DNA from: Leucophora obtusa | Taxonomy: Eukaryota; Arthropoda; Insecta; Diptera; Anthomyiidae | Assembly: GCA_949987735.1 (NCBI GenBank) | Contig: OX465298.1 | Location: forward strand, 88,378,361 to 88,442,360 | Reading direction: 5' to 3' | Length of the DNA: 64,000 nt | Part shown: positions 1-10,589 of the stretch, piece after piece | How the letters are laid out: the number at the start of each line of letters is the position of its first letter | How positions within the stretch are numbered: position 1 is the stretch's first letter | Translations under genes and position numbers: made by a program | Notes under the pieces: generated by a model | Told to the model about the DNA's origin: nothing | Databases searched by the model: none | What the model saw: only the letters and a program-made list of their open reading frames with translations

Positions 1-23
1 TTCCAAAACTCCCGTCTTGGTGG

Positions 24-400
24 ATGTCTACGATAGTGGAGGAACCTTTATACCAAATTTCAAATTCCTACCTCCAGCGGTTTGGGCAGGCCGTCAAGGG
101 GGGCCTTTTTCCCCTTTTTAACCCCCATTTTTACAACGTTCCTGTCCAAAGTTCCAGAAAGTACTTTCCAGAAAAGTTAGCCCATACTCCAAGGAACACA
201 TATCTTAAATTTCAGCTTTCTAGCCAAAGGGGTTTTGGCAGGCCTCCAAGGGGGAGACTTTTCCCCTTTTTGCCCGTTCCGGTAGGAATTTCCAAAAATC
301 CCGTTTTAGCGGACGTCTGCGCCGAAAGAGGAACCTACATACCAAATTTCAACTTCCTAGCTTCAGCGGTTTGGGCTGGGCGATGTTGAGTCAGTCAGTC
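24..400. repeat. Degenerate ~150-bp tandem repeat ending in GTCAGTCAGTCAC-type tract
   Basis: Three related blocks begin near 50, 203 and 340. Each has an AAATTTCA start, an 'AGCGGTTTGGGC' or 'AGGGGTTTTGGC' core and, in the first two, a following GGC-CAAGGGGG stretch. The block ends with a short TCAGTCAGTCAC tract. A 121-codon frame crosses it, but the three copies differ by lengths that do not preserve frame. It looks like the edge of an interspersed repeat that begins before the window. No product is inferred. Confidence 0.5.
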
Positions 401-538
401 ACGTTATTCTTTTATATATAGAAAAAAGACGATTATAACTTTTACAAAAGATTTATTTTTAATATATTTCTAATGTTTACAAAAAACATCAATGTAAGCA
501 TTTAAACGGATGTGCAAATCATTTTATTATAATGAAAT

Positions 539-1718
539 TAGGGTTGCCATCCGTCCTCTTTTTCGCGGACACCGTCCTCTTTTTAGGGCGTCCTCCTTCT
601 TTTTCAGTAAGTATCCGGGGTTGTCCTACTTTTTGCACTTTTCCCCATAACCTTTTTTTTATTGCTTCTAAACTTTTGAATTGTTAGCATTGCTGCTTTT
701 GCATTTCAATTGACTTGGCATCACTTTGATTGCCAAATTTGAAGCTTTCAGCAGCGAACCAACTGTTGAATTAAAAAAAAATTAACATTGCTTTTAATGA
801 TGAAAATGTATTTAATGAATTCCTTATCCTGAAAAATTATGTGATAACAAGTTTTGGTCCAATTTTTTTTGTATTAAAAATGATGTTTGCTATGAAATAA
901 AAAAACTTGTTGAGTAGTATTTTTTCTTTCCAGCACATAATGCCAACGTAGAACGTGTATTTTCTTTAATAAAAAATTTAATCCAGAAACAATTTCTGAT
1001 ATTATTAGTCAAATATAATTTTGATATGAATTGTCAAGAGTTTTATGAATATTTGAAGAAATACGACATTCAAATTGGAAGCGTTGAAAAATATTCATGA
1101 AACTCTTGATAATTCGTATCAGAAATTATAGAAATGTACATTCCCGAAAATGTATGAAATAAATCCGTTAATCGTTATTTTTTTATTCAGGTAGTACAAA
1201 TTTTAAGTTCAGAATGATTTTGTATCTTATTTGTGAAGTTTTTCGTAATCAAGGCGCAGTGGACGCCAGAAAACAAAAAACTGAATCAAGAAACTATTTC
1301 TAGTTCTATTTCTGATATTATTAGAGTCAAATAAAATTTTCATATGAATTGTCAACAGTTTTTTAAATATTTGAAGAAATGCGACAGTAATATATTGATT
1401 CAAATTGGAAGCATTGAAAAGCATTCATGAAACCCTTTACAATTCGTATCAAGAAGTTATAGAAATGTACATTCCTGACAATGTGTGTAATGAAATGGTT
1501 AATCGTTGTTTTTTTTTTTGTTAATTTATGTACCACTAATTTAAAGTTCAGAATGATTTTTATAGTGGGAATAAAAACTGTTTTATTTATAAAATAAGTT
1601 TTTATTTGTATATTTTATCGCGTTGTTGACTTCTGTAAAATTAATTTATTAAAAAAAAATTGTCGTACTTTTTTGAGGTTGGCGACCACGTTTTCTCAAA
1701 ACGGAAATGGCAACCCTA
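539..1718. mobile_element. hAT-type transposon remnant, 1180 bp, perfect 8-bp target duplication
   Basis: The ends are inverted: TAGGGTTGCCAT at 539-550 and ATGGCAACCCTA at 1707-1718. The element is flanked by AATGAAAT at 531-538 and again at 1719-1726. An 8-bp duplication with TAGGG...CCCTA ends is the hAT signature. Inside, at about 930-990 on the + strand, one frame reads PAHNANVERVFSLIKN, which matches the C-terminal dimerisation motif of hAT transposases. The following roughly 250 bp are present twice (about 983-1220 and 1277-1563). The rest is AT-rich and has no long frame, so this is a dead derivative. Confidence 0.85.
928..995 (+). pseudogene. hAT transposase C-terminal fragment
   Basis: Reading from the CCA at 930 gives about 20 residues containing the NANVERVFS core. 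This is the hallmark of the hAT C-terminal dimerisation region (Dimer_Tnp_hAT type). Upstream sequence is AT-rich with many stops and no catalytic region is visible, so only this fossil segment survives. It sits in the middle of the 539-1718 element, which supports the hAT assignment made from the ends. Confidence 0.7.
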
Positions 1719-1726
1719 AATGAAAT

Positions 1727-2362
1727 ACACAAGCTTTAATTTTTTGTCCAGTTTCGCTTATAGTACTATTACAAAAGGTCGTTTTGTAAATGCAAATGCA
1801 AGCTTTAATTTTTTTGAAACTTTTTGTAAATGTAAATTGTTTACTGGGTTTTTTAACAAAAAATTTTTAACTTCATGTTTTTTACGTGGCATCCATGATG
1901 TTTGAAATGAGAATAACTTGATATTTATCGCAAATGAAAGCTTAAAGTCTTGACAATAGATGTATAAAGTTTTATTCTTATATAGGCGTTTTTATGAAAT
2001 AAAAACGTTTCTATAAAAAAAAAATGGCTGAACTTCACTTTATGGGGCACCCCTCAAGAAAAAAAATATGACCCCCTCTGGAATTAAAAAAGAACATTTT
2101 TTTTCTATATGGTGTTAAGAATTCAAACATGACCACAACGTAACAAAAAATTAAAAATTTTGTGCCTGCGGCGCTTGTCCCACATTACATAAAAAACCCC
2201 CAAAATTCATTAAATTTTAATTTTTTCCAAAAAAAACACTAACTTTTACCAAACTTTACCAACTTATGTACACTATGTACCAAAAAATGAAAAATTTTTT
2301 AAAAAAAATCCCGCGATTTTTTAAAAACATTTTTCGCCTGCGACGCTGTGTCCCATAATATA
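1727..2362. other. AT-rich repeat flank; left arm of an inverted repeat around the mariner
   Basis: There is no gene. The segment 2030-2112 (TTTATGGGGCACCCCTC ... TATATGGTGTTAA) recurs inverted at about 3528-3622. Two copies of a 'GCCTGCGGCGCTTGTCCCA' / 'GCCTGCGACGCTGTGTCCCA' motif lie at 2163 and 2336, followed by similar text. The mariner therefore landed inside the second copy of an older direct repeat. Confidence 0.5.
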
Positions 2363-3260
2363 AAGGGTGGTTAAATTTTAAGGGCCGATGTTGAATTTGA
2401 ACCACACCTAAACGTCAAGTTTTTTTCTGCATTTCATTTGACATTTCTCAATTTCAGACTAATTCAATTCGAACCAAGGAAAGATACACAATCGAGCAAG
2501 GCGTTAAAGTTATTCAGGCTTAATATGAAAATGGGCGTTCAAATCAAAATGCATTTCGTGCACTTCGTGATTTCTTTGGTCAGCATAATCGACCAAATGT
2601 GTCCACAATCGGGAGAATTGTGCACAAATTTCAGCAAATAGGGTCTGTAGGAAATGTGAAAACACCTGTTTTTTGTGTTTGGTGCGGTTTATGGGCTGGC
2701 GGCGTCATTGGGCCGTACTTCTTCGAAAATGAGGTTGGTTAAGCAGTTACCGTGAATGGTGTTCGCTATAACGGACTTCTTGTGGCCAGAAATTGAGAAT
2801 GTGGACCTGGACGATATGTGGTTTCAACAGGATGGTGCCACTTGCCACACAGCCAACGAAACAATGGCTCTTTTGCGCGAGAAATTCAATGGCCGTGTTA
2901 TCTCACGTCGTGACGATGTTAATTGGCCGCCACGAACATGTGATTTGACACCGTTGGACTTCTTTATTTGGGGTTATTTGAAAGAAAAGGTGTACGTCGA
3001 TAAGCCAGCAACAATTCAAGAGCTAAAGAATGAGATAATTCGGCACATTAACGGCATAGAACCTCAATTATGGCTCAGCGTCATCGAAAATTTGGACCAT
3101 CGGATGGAGGTGTGCCGCCGAGGTCGGTATGGTTCAATCATGTTCCATACATGATTGAACCACACCAATATTATCATATAAAATGAAATGACAATAATTT
3201 CCTAAATAAGTTGTGTTTTATTCAAAATCAACATCGGCCTTTAAAATTTAACCCACCCTT
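2363..3260 (+). mobile_element. mariner-like transposon, internally deleted, TA target
   Basis: Inverted ends AAGGGTGG(G)TTAAATTTTA...GGCCGATGTTGA lie at 2363-2394 and, inverted, at about 3230-3260. TA dinucleotides flank them at 2361-2362 and 3261-3262. Length is 898 bp, shorter than the usual 1.3 kb of full mariners. The interior carries the helix-turn-helix N-terminus and the C-terminal catalytic half of a transposase with the centre removed (junction near 2665). Confidence 0.9.
2470..3154 (+). pseudogene. mariner-family transposase, broken
   Basis: N-terminal part, about 2474-2660: a helix-turn-helix segment (ERYTIEQGVKVIQ, then after an in-frame stop YENGRSNQNAFRALRDFF). From 2673 the frame reads WCGLWAGGVIGPYFFENE and then changes frame near 2770. 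The 2756-3154 frame holds the catalytic core: FQQDGATCH with the second aspartate, then WPPRTCDLTPLDFFIWGY with the third acidic residue, 36 residues apart by my count. The first catalytic aspartate lies in the deleted centre. There are a stop near 2520, one near 2740, a frameshift and the deletion, so no activity is possible. The family match is by motif only. Confidence 0.88.
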
Positions 3261-3262
3261 TA

Positions 3263-4263
3263 CAAAAAACCCCATAAAATTTTAACTTTTTCCTAAAAAA
3301 AATCCCTCACTTTTATCACCAAAAAGTTTACGTACATTTTTCAAAATAGTATTTTTTAACACCTAAAATGACAAAAATGCACCTAGCCCGAATTCTATTT
3401 TCCGGATCTTAAAACAAAATGCATATTTGGAATCGTGAGAACATTTTCTTTAATTTGAGTCGTCACACGTGCCATTTTGGGCGTGTTTCGGTTTTTCGGA
3501 CTTAGCGGGTCCAGCGGTCCCCGGCCACGTTAACACCATATAGGAAAAAATTTTCTTTTTTAATTCCAGAGGCGGTCATATTTTTTTTTGAGGTGTGCCC
3601 CATAAACTGAAGTTTTGCCAAAAAAATAATGGAAATTCTATCGCCGGGCCGTAATGGGTTAATAATAATTTTAAAAAATGTCATCTTAAAGACATTGCTA
3701 AAAGACCTTTACAATGGTGTATATATTGTCCCAATTCGACCATTAATGTCGAAGATATAGCCAAGTATATTTTCAAACTTTGCACATAGGCGTTTCCGCG
3801 AAAAAAAATATATAGTAGCACTCCCAAAAAAGAGTTCTATCAGTGGTAAAAATATGGAGGCAATCGGTGGGGTCCCCTAAACTCAACTTTAGCCTGTAGT
3901 ATGTGTGGGGAGAAAAAACAAACAAATTTTAACCTTTAAAATAAAAAAGGTTAGTAATTTTTTTTGCTAATTTTAGCTAATCGGGTTTCAAAATTTAGTA
4001 AAATTAAATTTTTAGAATTAGCAACTCAAATTAGTAAAAAATTCTGTAATTTGTAAAATGAGAATACCAAATTATTTTACTAAAAAACAACTTTATAATA
4101 AAAATTAGTATAATACTAGTATAATAAAATTGGAAACCCTTTTACTAATTTTTATACTAACTTTTTTTTTTTAGTGTACAACAACTTAACGAAATAACTT
4201 ATTATACCGATAACCTTAAAATACCCTAACGAAATATTTATGAAATAACGTTATCCATTAACA
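3263..4263. other. AT-rich repeat flank, no gene
   Basis: The part up to about 3660 continues the pre-mariner repeat and holds the right arm of the inverted repeat (3528-3622). From 3660 to 4260 the sequence is A/T-rich, including runs of TTAGTAAAATT-like text near 3950-4160. I see no coding potential. Confidence 0.5.
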
Positions 4264-4382
4264 CTAAAGACTGGTTTACACTATAAGATTTTGGGAAAGA
4301 TTTTGCAACCTTGTCTATATGTTTTACATGTGTACTAAAGCAAAATACTACCGAAAATCTTATAATGTAAACTGGCCTTAAA
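4264..4382. mobile_element. Small MITE, copy 1 (AAGRCTGGTTTACACTATAAG ends)
   Basis: About 119 bp with roughly 25-bp inverted ends: GACTGGTTTACACTATAAG at the left, CTTATAATGTAAACTGGCC at the right. The core CAACCTTG-CTATATGTTTT is shared with a second copy at 47244-47363. There is no coding capacity. Target duplication is unclear (possibly TA/TAA). Confidence 0.75.
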
Positions 4383-4510
4383 CTTATGAATCGGTTGCCA
4401 ACTCTGATAAAAACCCATAATGCATGTTAAAAACAAAAAAAAAAAAAATGTAGCACCTTTTTTATCACTTTTTATTTTGAATCTAGCACTTTTTTTTCGA
4501 CGATCTAGCA

Positions 4511-4600
4511 CAGGGATGATAAAGTTAGTACTATAGTACTTTTGTGGTACTATTGGGACCTCAAAAGTACTATGGTACTCATATGACTCATTAAGTACCA
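4511..4600. mobile_element. Lone left end of a CAGGGATGATAAA hAT-type family
   Basis: CAGGGATGATAAAGTTAG at 4511, followed by alternating GTACTATAGTAC motifs, matches the left end of the 19529-27916 element and the inverted right end at 40188. No matching right end with the same 8-bp flank was found in the window, so this is a truncated or solo end. Confidence 0.6.
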
Positions 4601-6360
4601 TTTACACATTTTTCGATTTTTAAATTTTTTGTGCTTTTTTAGTTTCGGAGTTTTAAATAAAAAATACTTAGTTGAAAATATTTAAAATATTAGATGTTAC
4701 TATTGAAAACTCAAGTTAAACATATAAAAAATGTTCTTTCGCATTTTTTTTTATTGAAATACGTATGTATACAAAAAAATATATATTAAAAATTGGGAGA
4801 ATTAAGAAATCTAGAAATTTTTGTATTTTTTGAGACTAGCAAAATGTTTTTCCCTATCAGAGCACCTAAAGAATTCACTCATTCGATTTTCAATCCTTTT
4901 TTTTTCATAATTTTATTTATTGAATCTTCACAATCCTTAATGATTAAATACCTATAACCTATTTCGAAAAATAGAATGATCTTATTGCACCTAATACAAT
5001 CATTAATGTCATCTGATTCGATTGTCAATCAATTTGTTCATTAGAAAATATTCTTATGACATTGCAAGGTGGAACAGACCTGTAAAGAACTTTAAAATAA
5101 TATTCGCTTTAAAACGAAGTCGAATACGATATTTAGGAACTTTAAATTCTGAACCCCACACTCACAGAAATAAACAAAAATAGCAGAAGAAGCCAATAAA
5201 AATTAAGAAAAAATGCTCTTAAAAAAGAAACTGCTTAGCAGATTTTTTTATACTGTAAAATCTGTAGAAAATATTAATATTAGTAGAGTAAAAATAACAA
5301 AAATAAACTGTTATATGTAAAAAAAATTTTGTTGCTTTTAAGTAAAATTTAGTTGAATGGAAATAGCAGTCTATCCCGCTAAAATCAACGGAAATAGTTG
5401 CTAAAAATAGTAAACTGCTGATTTCAGAAGACTAGATTTTTATTCGTATAAAAAAATAGAAAAAAAGCTTTCTAGATTTTAAATTTTTCGTGATTTTTAG
5501 TCTACTAATTATTATTTATTACCAGGGCAAGTTTAAAATGGCACAAAAAAATTTGAAATTGGCAGGCAAAATGGCATGGAAAAGTGGTAAAATTGGCACA
5601 AAAAACGCAAAAATGGCACGCTTATTCCAAAAATTTTAAAATATAATAGTTGATTTAAATGTTTTTCTGAATGTTTTTATTAAAAATACAATAATGAAGG
5701 AATTTACCGTTGAACTGCTAAAGTGCATTCGCCGTATATTAGTATGAGTTAAAAAGAAAAATTAAATTTTATTAAGGCCCGATTACTGAATGTTCAGTTA
5801 GCTACTAACTGGGACTTTAGCTGACACATTTATTGTTGTTTCTCATAAAAAATTTGAATTTAACTGTTGGCTAAATTTTAATTGGATACCCGACTAAAAA
5901 AGTTTTCATATAATCTTATATGATTTGATATAATTATAAATGTTTGTATGCGTGGCTTTATATAACCATATAGATTCATATTAACACTTTGGTTTTCTAA
6001 ATATGTTTGATTTGACGTTATATATGTATAATCATATTCGATTTGGTCTCCAGCCATACATATATAAAGAGATCTGCGATATAGTTTATATATAATGGCG
6101 TATAGGCTTCTACAAACAATCTTATATCAAAATATATAACAAAATTAATAGAAATTTGTATTAATTGTATAAATAATTATATCTGACATGATATATAATT
6201 ATACAAGATTTTATAAAGTTTAATTGCACTATAAAAATTAAGAAATTGTGGATCTGGTTTTGAATTTTGCAGTTTGACATATAAATTAAAGTTTATAATT
6301 GAATTTAACACCTATTTTTCAAATATTTGGCAAACTACTTTTTATTAAAATAAAAATAGT
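4601..6360. other. AT-rich interspersed repeats, no gene
   Basis: No coding region is visible. A stretch at 5525-5640 repeats the word AAAATGGCAC. At 5772-5790 TAAGGCCCGATTACTGAA, and at 5890-5906 ATACCCGACTAAAAAA, are the inverse of sequence at 15060-15092, suggesting an old inverted-repeat element now full of insertions. From 5905 to 6260 the DNA is a quasi-repeat of TATATAATTATATGATTTGATATA-like text that recurs near 9230-9390 and 15900-16700. Confidence 0.45.
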
Positions 6361-6361
6361 T

Positions 6362-7199
6362 GAATGGGGGAAATGTTTAGTTGATCTCTTATTTTAAGTA
6401 AATGAATGTTCTTTAGTTTGACTCTAGATCATGAATTAATATCACTTTCTGTTTAAATTATTTTCAAATCAAAGAAAGATGATACAATTTTTACAAGTAA
6501 ATTACAAAGAATAAAAATTTTTGAAAGAATTCGATAAGACCAGCAAAGACAGAATACGCATTTTCGGCTTTCGCTACAAAGCCATTATCAGTGTCTTTCG
6601 CCTTGAGTGGGTTCATATTTGATAATTGTCTACTTATGTGACTGTTGAAAGCAAACCGAATTTGTTATCAACAACTCAACTTAACATCAACGAAATTTAA
6701 CAATGCTATTTTTATCCTTTGTTATTATTACTCTTTTTTGCTTTTGAACCTTAATTCTTAAGATATCTCAGCTGATTCTATTCAACTCTGTGTATGATAA
6801 CCACAGATTTTTGAATTACAACGAACCGTTAAATTAAAATGTATGTTATTTAAATTATATTTTTGCACCGTGTCAATGTGTTTTAAGATGAATGGGAGAA
6901 ATGTTTAGTTGATCTCTTATTTTAAGTAAATGAATGTTCTTTATTCTTTAATTTACTTGTAAAAATTGTATCATCTTTCTTTGATTTGAAAATAATTTAA
7001 ACAGAAAGTGATATGGGGGAATATTTAGTTGATCTCTTATTTTTAAGTAAATGAATGTTCTTTTTAGTTTGACTCTAGATCATAAATTAATATCACTTTC
7101 TGTTTAAATTATTTTCAAATCAAAGAAAGATGATACAATTTGTACAAGTAAATTACAAAGAATAAAAATATATTTGAAAGAATTCGATAAGACCAGCAA
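6362..7199. repeat. Rearranged interspersed repeat (family also at 8310-8620 and 63490-64000)
   Basis: The order of blocks, starting GGGGGAAATGTTTAGTTGATC at 6366, is repeated with variations at about 6892 and 7014. A block that includes GCTTTCGCTACAAAGCCAT is found at 6563 and, in the other copies, near 8523 and (inverted) 63570. Around 6940-7010 part of the unit is inverted, giving a hairpin. There are no open frames of interest. The left edge continues as AT-rich sequence. Confidence 0.6.
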
Positions 7200-8320
7200 T
7201 ACTATGTGGTCAGGGTATTATAAGTTTGTGCTGATGTTTGTAACACCAAAAAATATTGGTCGTAGACCCACCTTATAGTATACCGATCGGCTCAGATTTT
7301 TTTTTATTTCGATTTAACGATGTCCGTCCGTCCGTCCGTCTGTCTGTCTGTCTGTCCATGCAATCTGTGCGCACTCTACAGGTCGCAAATATTAAGATAT
7401 TTTGATGAAATTTGGTACGCAGACCTATGTTGGCCCAAGGACGAACAAGTTTGATTTTGGTGAACATCGGTCCATGTTTAGACCTAGTGCCCATATAAGG
7501 GTCCTACCAAAATTATATTGTTTATACGCTGCAGGTCGTAAATATTAATATATTTTGACGAAATTTGGTACACAGACCTATGTTAGCCCAATAACGCAGC
7601 CTATTGATATTGGTGAATATCGGTCCATGTTTAGACCTAGTGCCCATATAAGGGTCCTACCAAAATTATACTGTTTATACGCTGCAGGTCGTAAATATTA
7701 AGATATTTTGATGCAATTTGGTACACAGACCTATGTTGGCCCAAGGACGAAGCCTATTGATTTTGGTGAACATCGGTCCATGTTTAGAACTAGTGCCCAT
7801 ATAAGGGTCCCCCCAAAATTATACTGTTTATACGCTGCAGGTCGCAAATATTAAGATATTTTGATGAAATTTGGTACACAGACCTATGTTGGCCCAATAA
7901 CGCAGCCTATTGATTTTGGTGAACATCGGTCCATGTTTAGACCTAGTGCCCATATAAGGGTCCCACCAAAATTATATTGTTTATACGCTGCAGGTCGCAA
8001 ATATTAAGATATTTTGATGAAATTTGGTACATAGACCTATGTTGGCCCAAGGACGAAGCCTATTGATTTTGATGAACATCGGTCCATGATTAGAACTAGT
8101 GCCCATATAAGGGTCCCCCCAAAATTGGCTTGGTTACAAACTGCAGGTCGCAAATATTAAGATATTTTAATAATTTGGTGCTCTGACTCACATTATAGAA
8201 AATTTTGACACAAGCCCCATTTTAACCCATTCGAATTTTGGATCCAAACAATACACCAGACTGGTGTAGGGTATTGTATAGTCGGCATGCCCGACTTTAA
8301 CCTTTTTACTCGTTTTGAAT
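7200..8320. mobile_element. GTCY-tract repeat element (mini-me/DINE-1-like), copy 1
   Basis: Starts near 7200 with CTATGTGGTCAGGGTATTAT. It carries the microsatellite GTCCGTCCGTCCGTCTGTC at 7323-7357, then an array of 153-bp units, and ends with the palindrome GTCGGCATGCCCGAC and CTTTTTACTCG near 8281-8316. An inverted copy lies at 25562-27830. The GTCY tract plus lack of coding sequence resembles dipteran mini-me/DINE-1 non-autonomous elements; that family name is an inference from structure. Confidence 0.65.
7378..8205. repeat. 153-bp tandem repeat array, about 5.4 units
   Basis: The word GCAGGTCGCAAATATTAAG (or a close variant) begins at 7378, 7531, 7684, 7837, 7990 and 8143, exactly 153 bp apart each time. 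Units contain ATTTGGTACACAGACCTATG and ACATCGGTCCATGTTTAGA. The last unit degrades after 8165. It is the internal array of the GTCY element. Confidence 0.9.
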
Positions 8321-9386
8321 TATGAATTTGAATTTGATCTCTTATTTTTAAGTAAATAAATGTTCTTTTTGGTTTGACTCTAGATCATAAATTAATATCA
8401 CTTTCTGTTTAAATTATTTTCAAATCAAAGAAAGATGATACAATTTATACAAGTAAATTATAAAGAATAAAAATATATTTGAAAGAATTCGATAAGACCG
8501 GCAATACAGAATACGTATTTTCGGCTTTCGCTACAAAGCCATCATCAGTGTATTTCGTCTTGTGTGGGTGATATTAATTTATGATCTAGAGACAAACTAA
8601 AGAACATTCATTTAATAAAAATAATTTTAAGAAATAAAAAAACATTCTTTTTTCATTGTGGAATTAAAGGTCGAAAGAATTATTTTTTATTTTAAATTTA
8701 AAAGTTAAAATTAGACAAACATAAGATGCAATAAAATAAATATGGTTTAAGTTCAGTTATTTTTTCCGTAAAACAAAATTAATTGTGAAAGTTAATTTTT
8801 TTATTTTATAAACCACACTTTTTATAAGAAAGATCAAAACTCTAACCTAGAAAAAGTTGTTCCGACAAATTTTTGTAATGTTGTGTTAAACTGAAAATTC
8901 TTTTTGTCAGCTATTTCCAAGTTTATTAGCAAACATTTTTCTAAACAACTTTTTCTAGTTTTAAATTTTTGTCTTTATTGAAATAAAACAAAATAAACCA
9001 CATTTTAAAAGAAGGATTTCAGTTACAAACTGCGTTATTCTAAGTTTAACGACAATCTGCTTCCTAAAAACGGTCTAAATCGCATTCAATCCTCATTTCA
9101 AACATCTTTCCATCAATAAAATTTTTCTCTAAATACCAAAGGTCGACCAATACCCACTTTGTTATCCAAACTGTTCTGTCGGGCATTAGTATGAACAATA
9201 TTTATTAAAATTTTATTTGAAAATTTTTATCAAATTATATATATTTATATATAATTTGATTCAGTTAGACAGATCCATTTTTCGGATCAAATTGTATCAG
9301 GTTAGATAACATGCTTATCTCGCTTGATATAATTATATATTCCAATATTCGGATCAAATTAGATATGGACGTATATATGGTGATAT
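8321..9386. other. Repeat remnant then AT-rich sequence, no gene
   Basis: 8330-8620 is another copy of the 6362-7199 repeat family, interrupted by the GTCY element at its left. 8620-9220 is AT-rich with no frame. 9225-9386 is the TATATAATTTGAT / GGATCAAATT quasi-repeat seen also near 16500-16690. Confidence 0.5.
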
Positions 9387-9905
9387 ATGATTATTAGGCC
9401 AACCAAAAAGAAGCCACGGCATGTTTTTTATTTGAAGAGATAGAATATATATTAGGGCGGGTCGATTTAATAATTCACCCATGGCTCAGTGAAAATCGTA
9501 TTCGAGGGATCAAAATAAGAAACTTTGCCGAAGGAACCATACCGAAAACGAATTCTACTACCCCCCAACTGTTGACTTTTGTCCCGTAGGGTCAAGTTTT
9601 GAAAAATCCCACTTTGACCCATTTAGAGTGCCCCAATCGAGTCCAAATGTATGACCGACCCCCACTAACTTTGGAGGGCCGATCCACCCATGCCAGTAGC
9701 ACACCCCCTGGAACTCCCCTGGGGGGTTCCCCATACAAACATTTTAAAAAATCACCATTTTTGGCACTTTATTTTATTATTTTTTATTTATTTTATTTAT
9801 TTTTATTATTTTATTTATTTTTTCTCTTTAGAAATTTATTTAGTCAGAACATATGTAAATGAAAAAATTAATTTAACTTAGTAATAGAAAAGAAAATAAA
9901 AAAAA

Positions 9906-10042
9906 TTACTGTTTGAAGTCTTTTTTGCTTTCAAGTCTGGGCAATTTCGCACGGCTCTCTAATGTCGTCACCATAACAGCCTCTACATTTTCCGGTATAA
10001 CTCGTTTGGAAACGCTAGCTAGCAATTGAACGTGTCGTTCTG
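9906..10042 (-). pseudogene. Inverted duplicate of the transposase C-terminus (inside left TIR)
   Basis: The minus strand reads TERHVQLLASVSKRVIPENV and on to SKKDFKQ-stop, nearly identical to the last 45 codons of the 10590-12820 gene. It exists only because the inverted repeat extends into the coding 3' end. It has no upstream gene of its own. Confidence 0.9.
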
Positions 10043-10121
10043 TTGCAGGTCGTAAAATAGGTTGTGTGGGTTTTTTAAGCCACCACAAGACACAGCTGCA
10101 TGTCGTAAACTTACTTAAGCT

Positions 10122-10430
10122 AAATCGGTTACAGGTAGAATTGAGCATAAAATTATCATAAAGGATTTTCCAGAAGTAATAAAAGGCGCACTTGCTTAAC
10201 AGAATTTGTGGTCAGATTAACGTTTAATTTACATGTAAGTACTTTATGGGCAGTTTTGACAACAAAATCGGTTACAGGTAGAATTGAGCATAAAATTATC
10301 ATAAATGATTTTCCAGAAGTAATAAAAGGCGCACTTGCTTAACAGAATTTGTAGTCAGATTAACGTTTAATTTACATGTAAGTACGTTATGGGCAGTTTT
10401 GACAACAAAATCGGTTACAGGTAGAATTGA
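10122..10430. repeat. 143-bp tandem duplication upstream of the transposase gene
   Basis: AAATCGGTTACAGGTAGAA starts at 10122, 10265 and 10408, a period of exactly 143 bp, giving 2.2 nearly identical copies. They lie between the left inverted repeat and the coding start, so they may be subterminal binding sites or promoter material; that role is inference. Confidence 0.9.
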
Positions 10431-10468
10431 AATTACCATTTCATTCTTATTACCTCGTCTCCTAGACC

Positions 10469-10476
10469 ATATATAA
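10469..10476 (+). promoter_or_regulatory. Possible TATA box of the transposase gene
   Basis: ATATATAA about 115 bp before the ATG at 10590, in an otherwise mixed-composition stretch after the 143-bp repeats. There is no independent start-site evidence; AT-rich DNA makes chance matches common. Confidence 0.25.
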
Positions 10477-10589
10477 CGCAACAGTTTTTGTGAATGCATT
10501 AAGTCGTTGTGAAGAACTCGAAGTGTGAAGTGCTAATTTGAGATAAAAAAATATTAAAAAAAAAATCATTCCAAATCAAGAAGTTTACA

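Noticed and set aside
24..389. 121-codon frame at the window start
   Set aside because: Lies in a degenerate ~150-bp repeat; no motif, and repeat copies are not in the same frame.
9600..9862. 87-codon frame with a hydrophobic tail (FYLFLLFYLFFLF), also inverted at 12863-13126
   Set aside because: It is the low-complexity TTTATTTTATTT tract inside the inverted repeats translated by chance, not a membrane protein.
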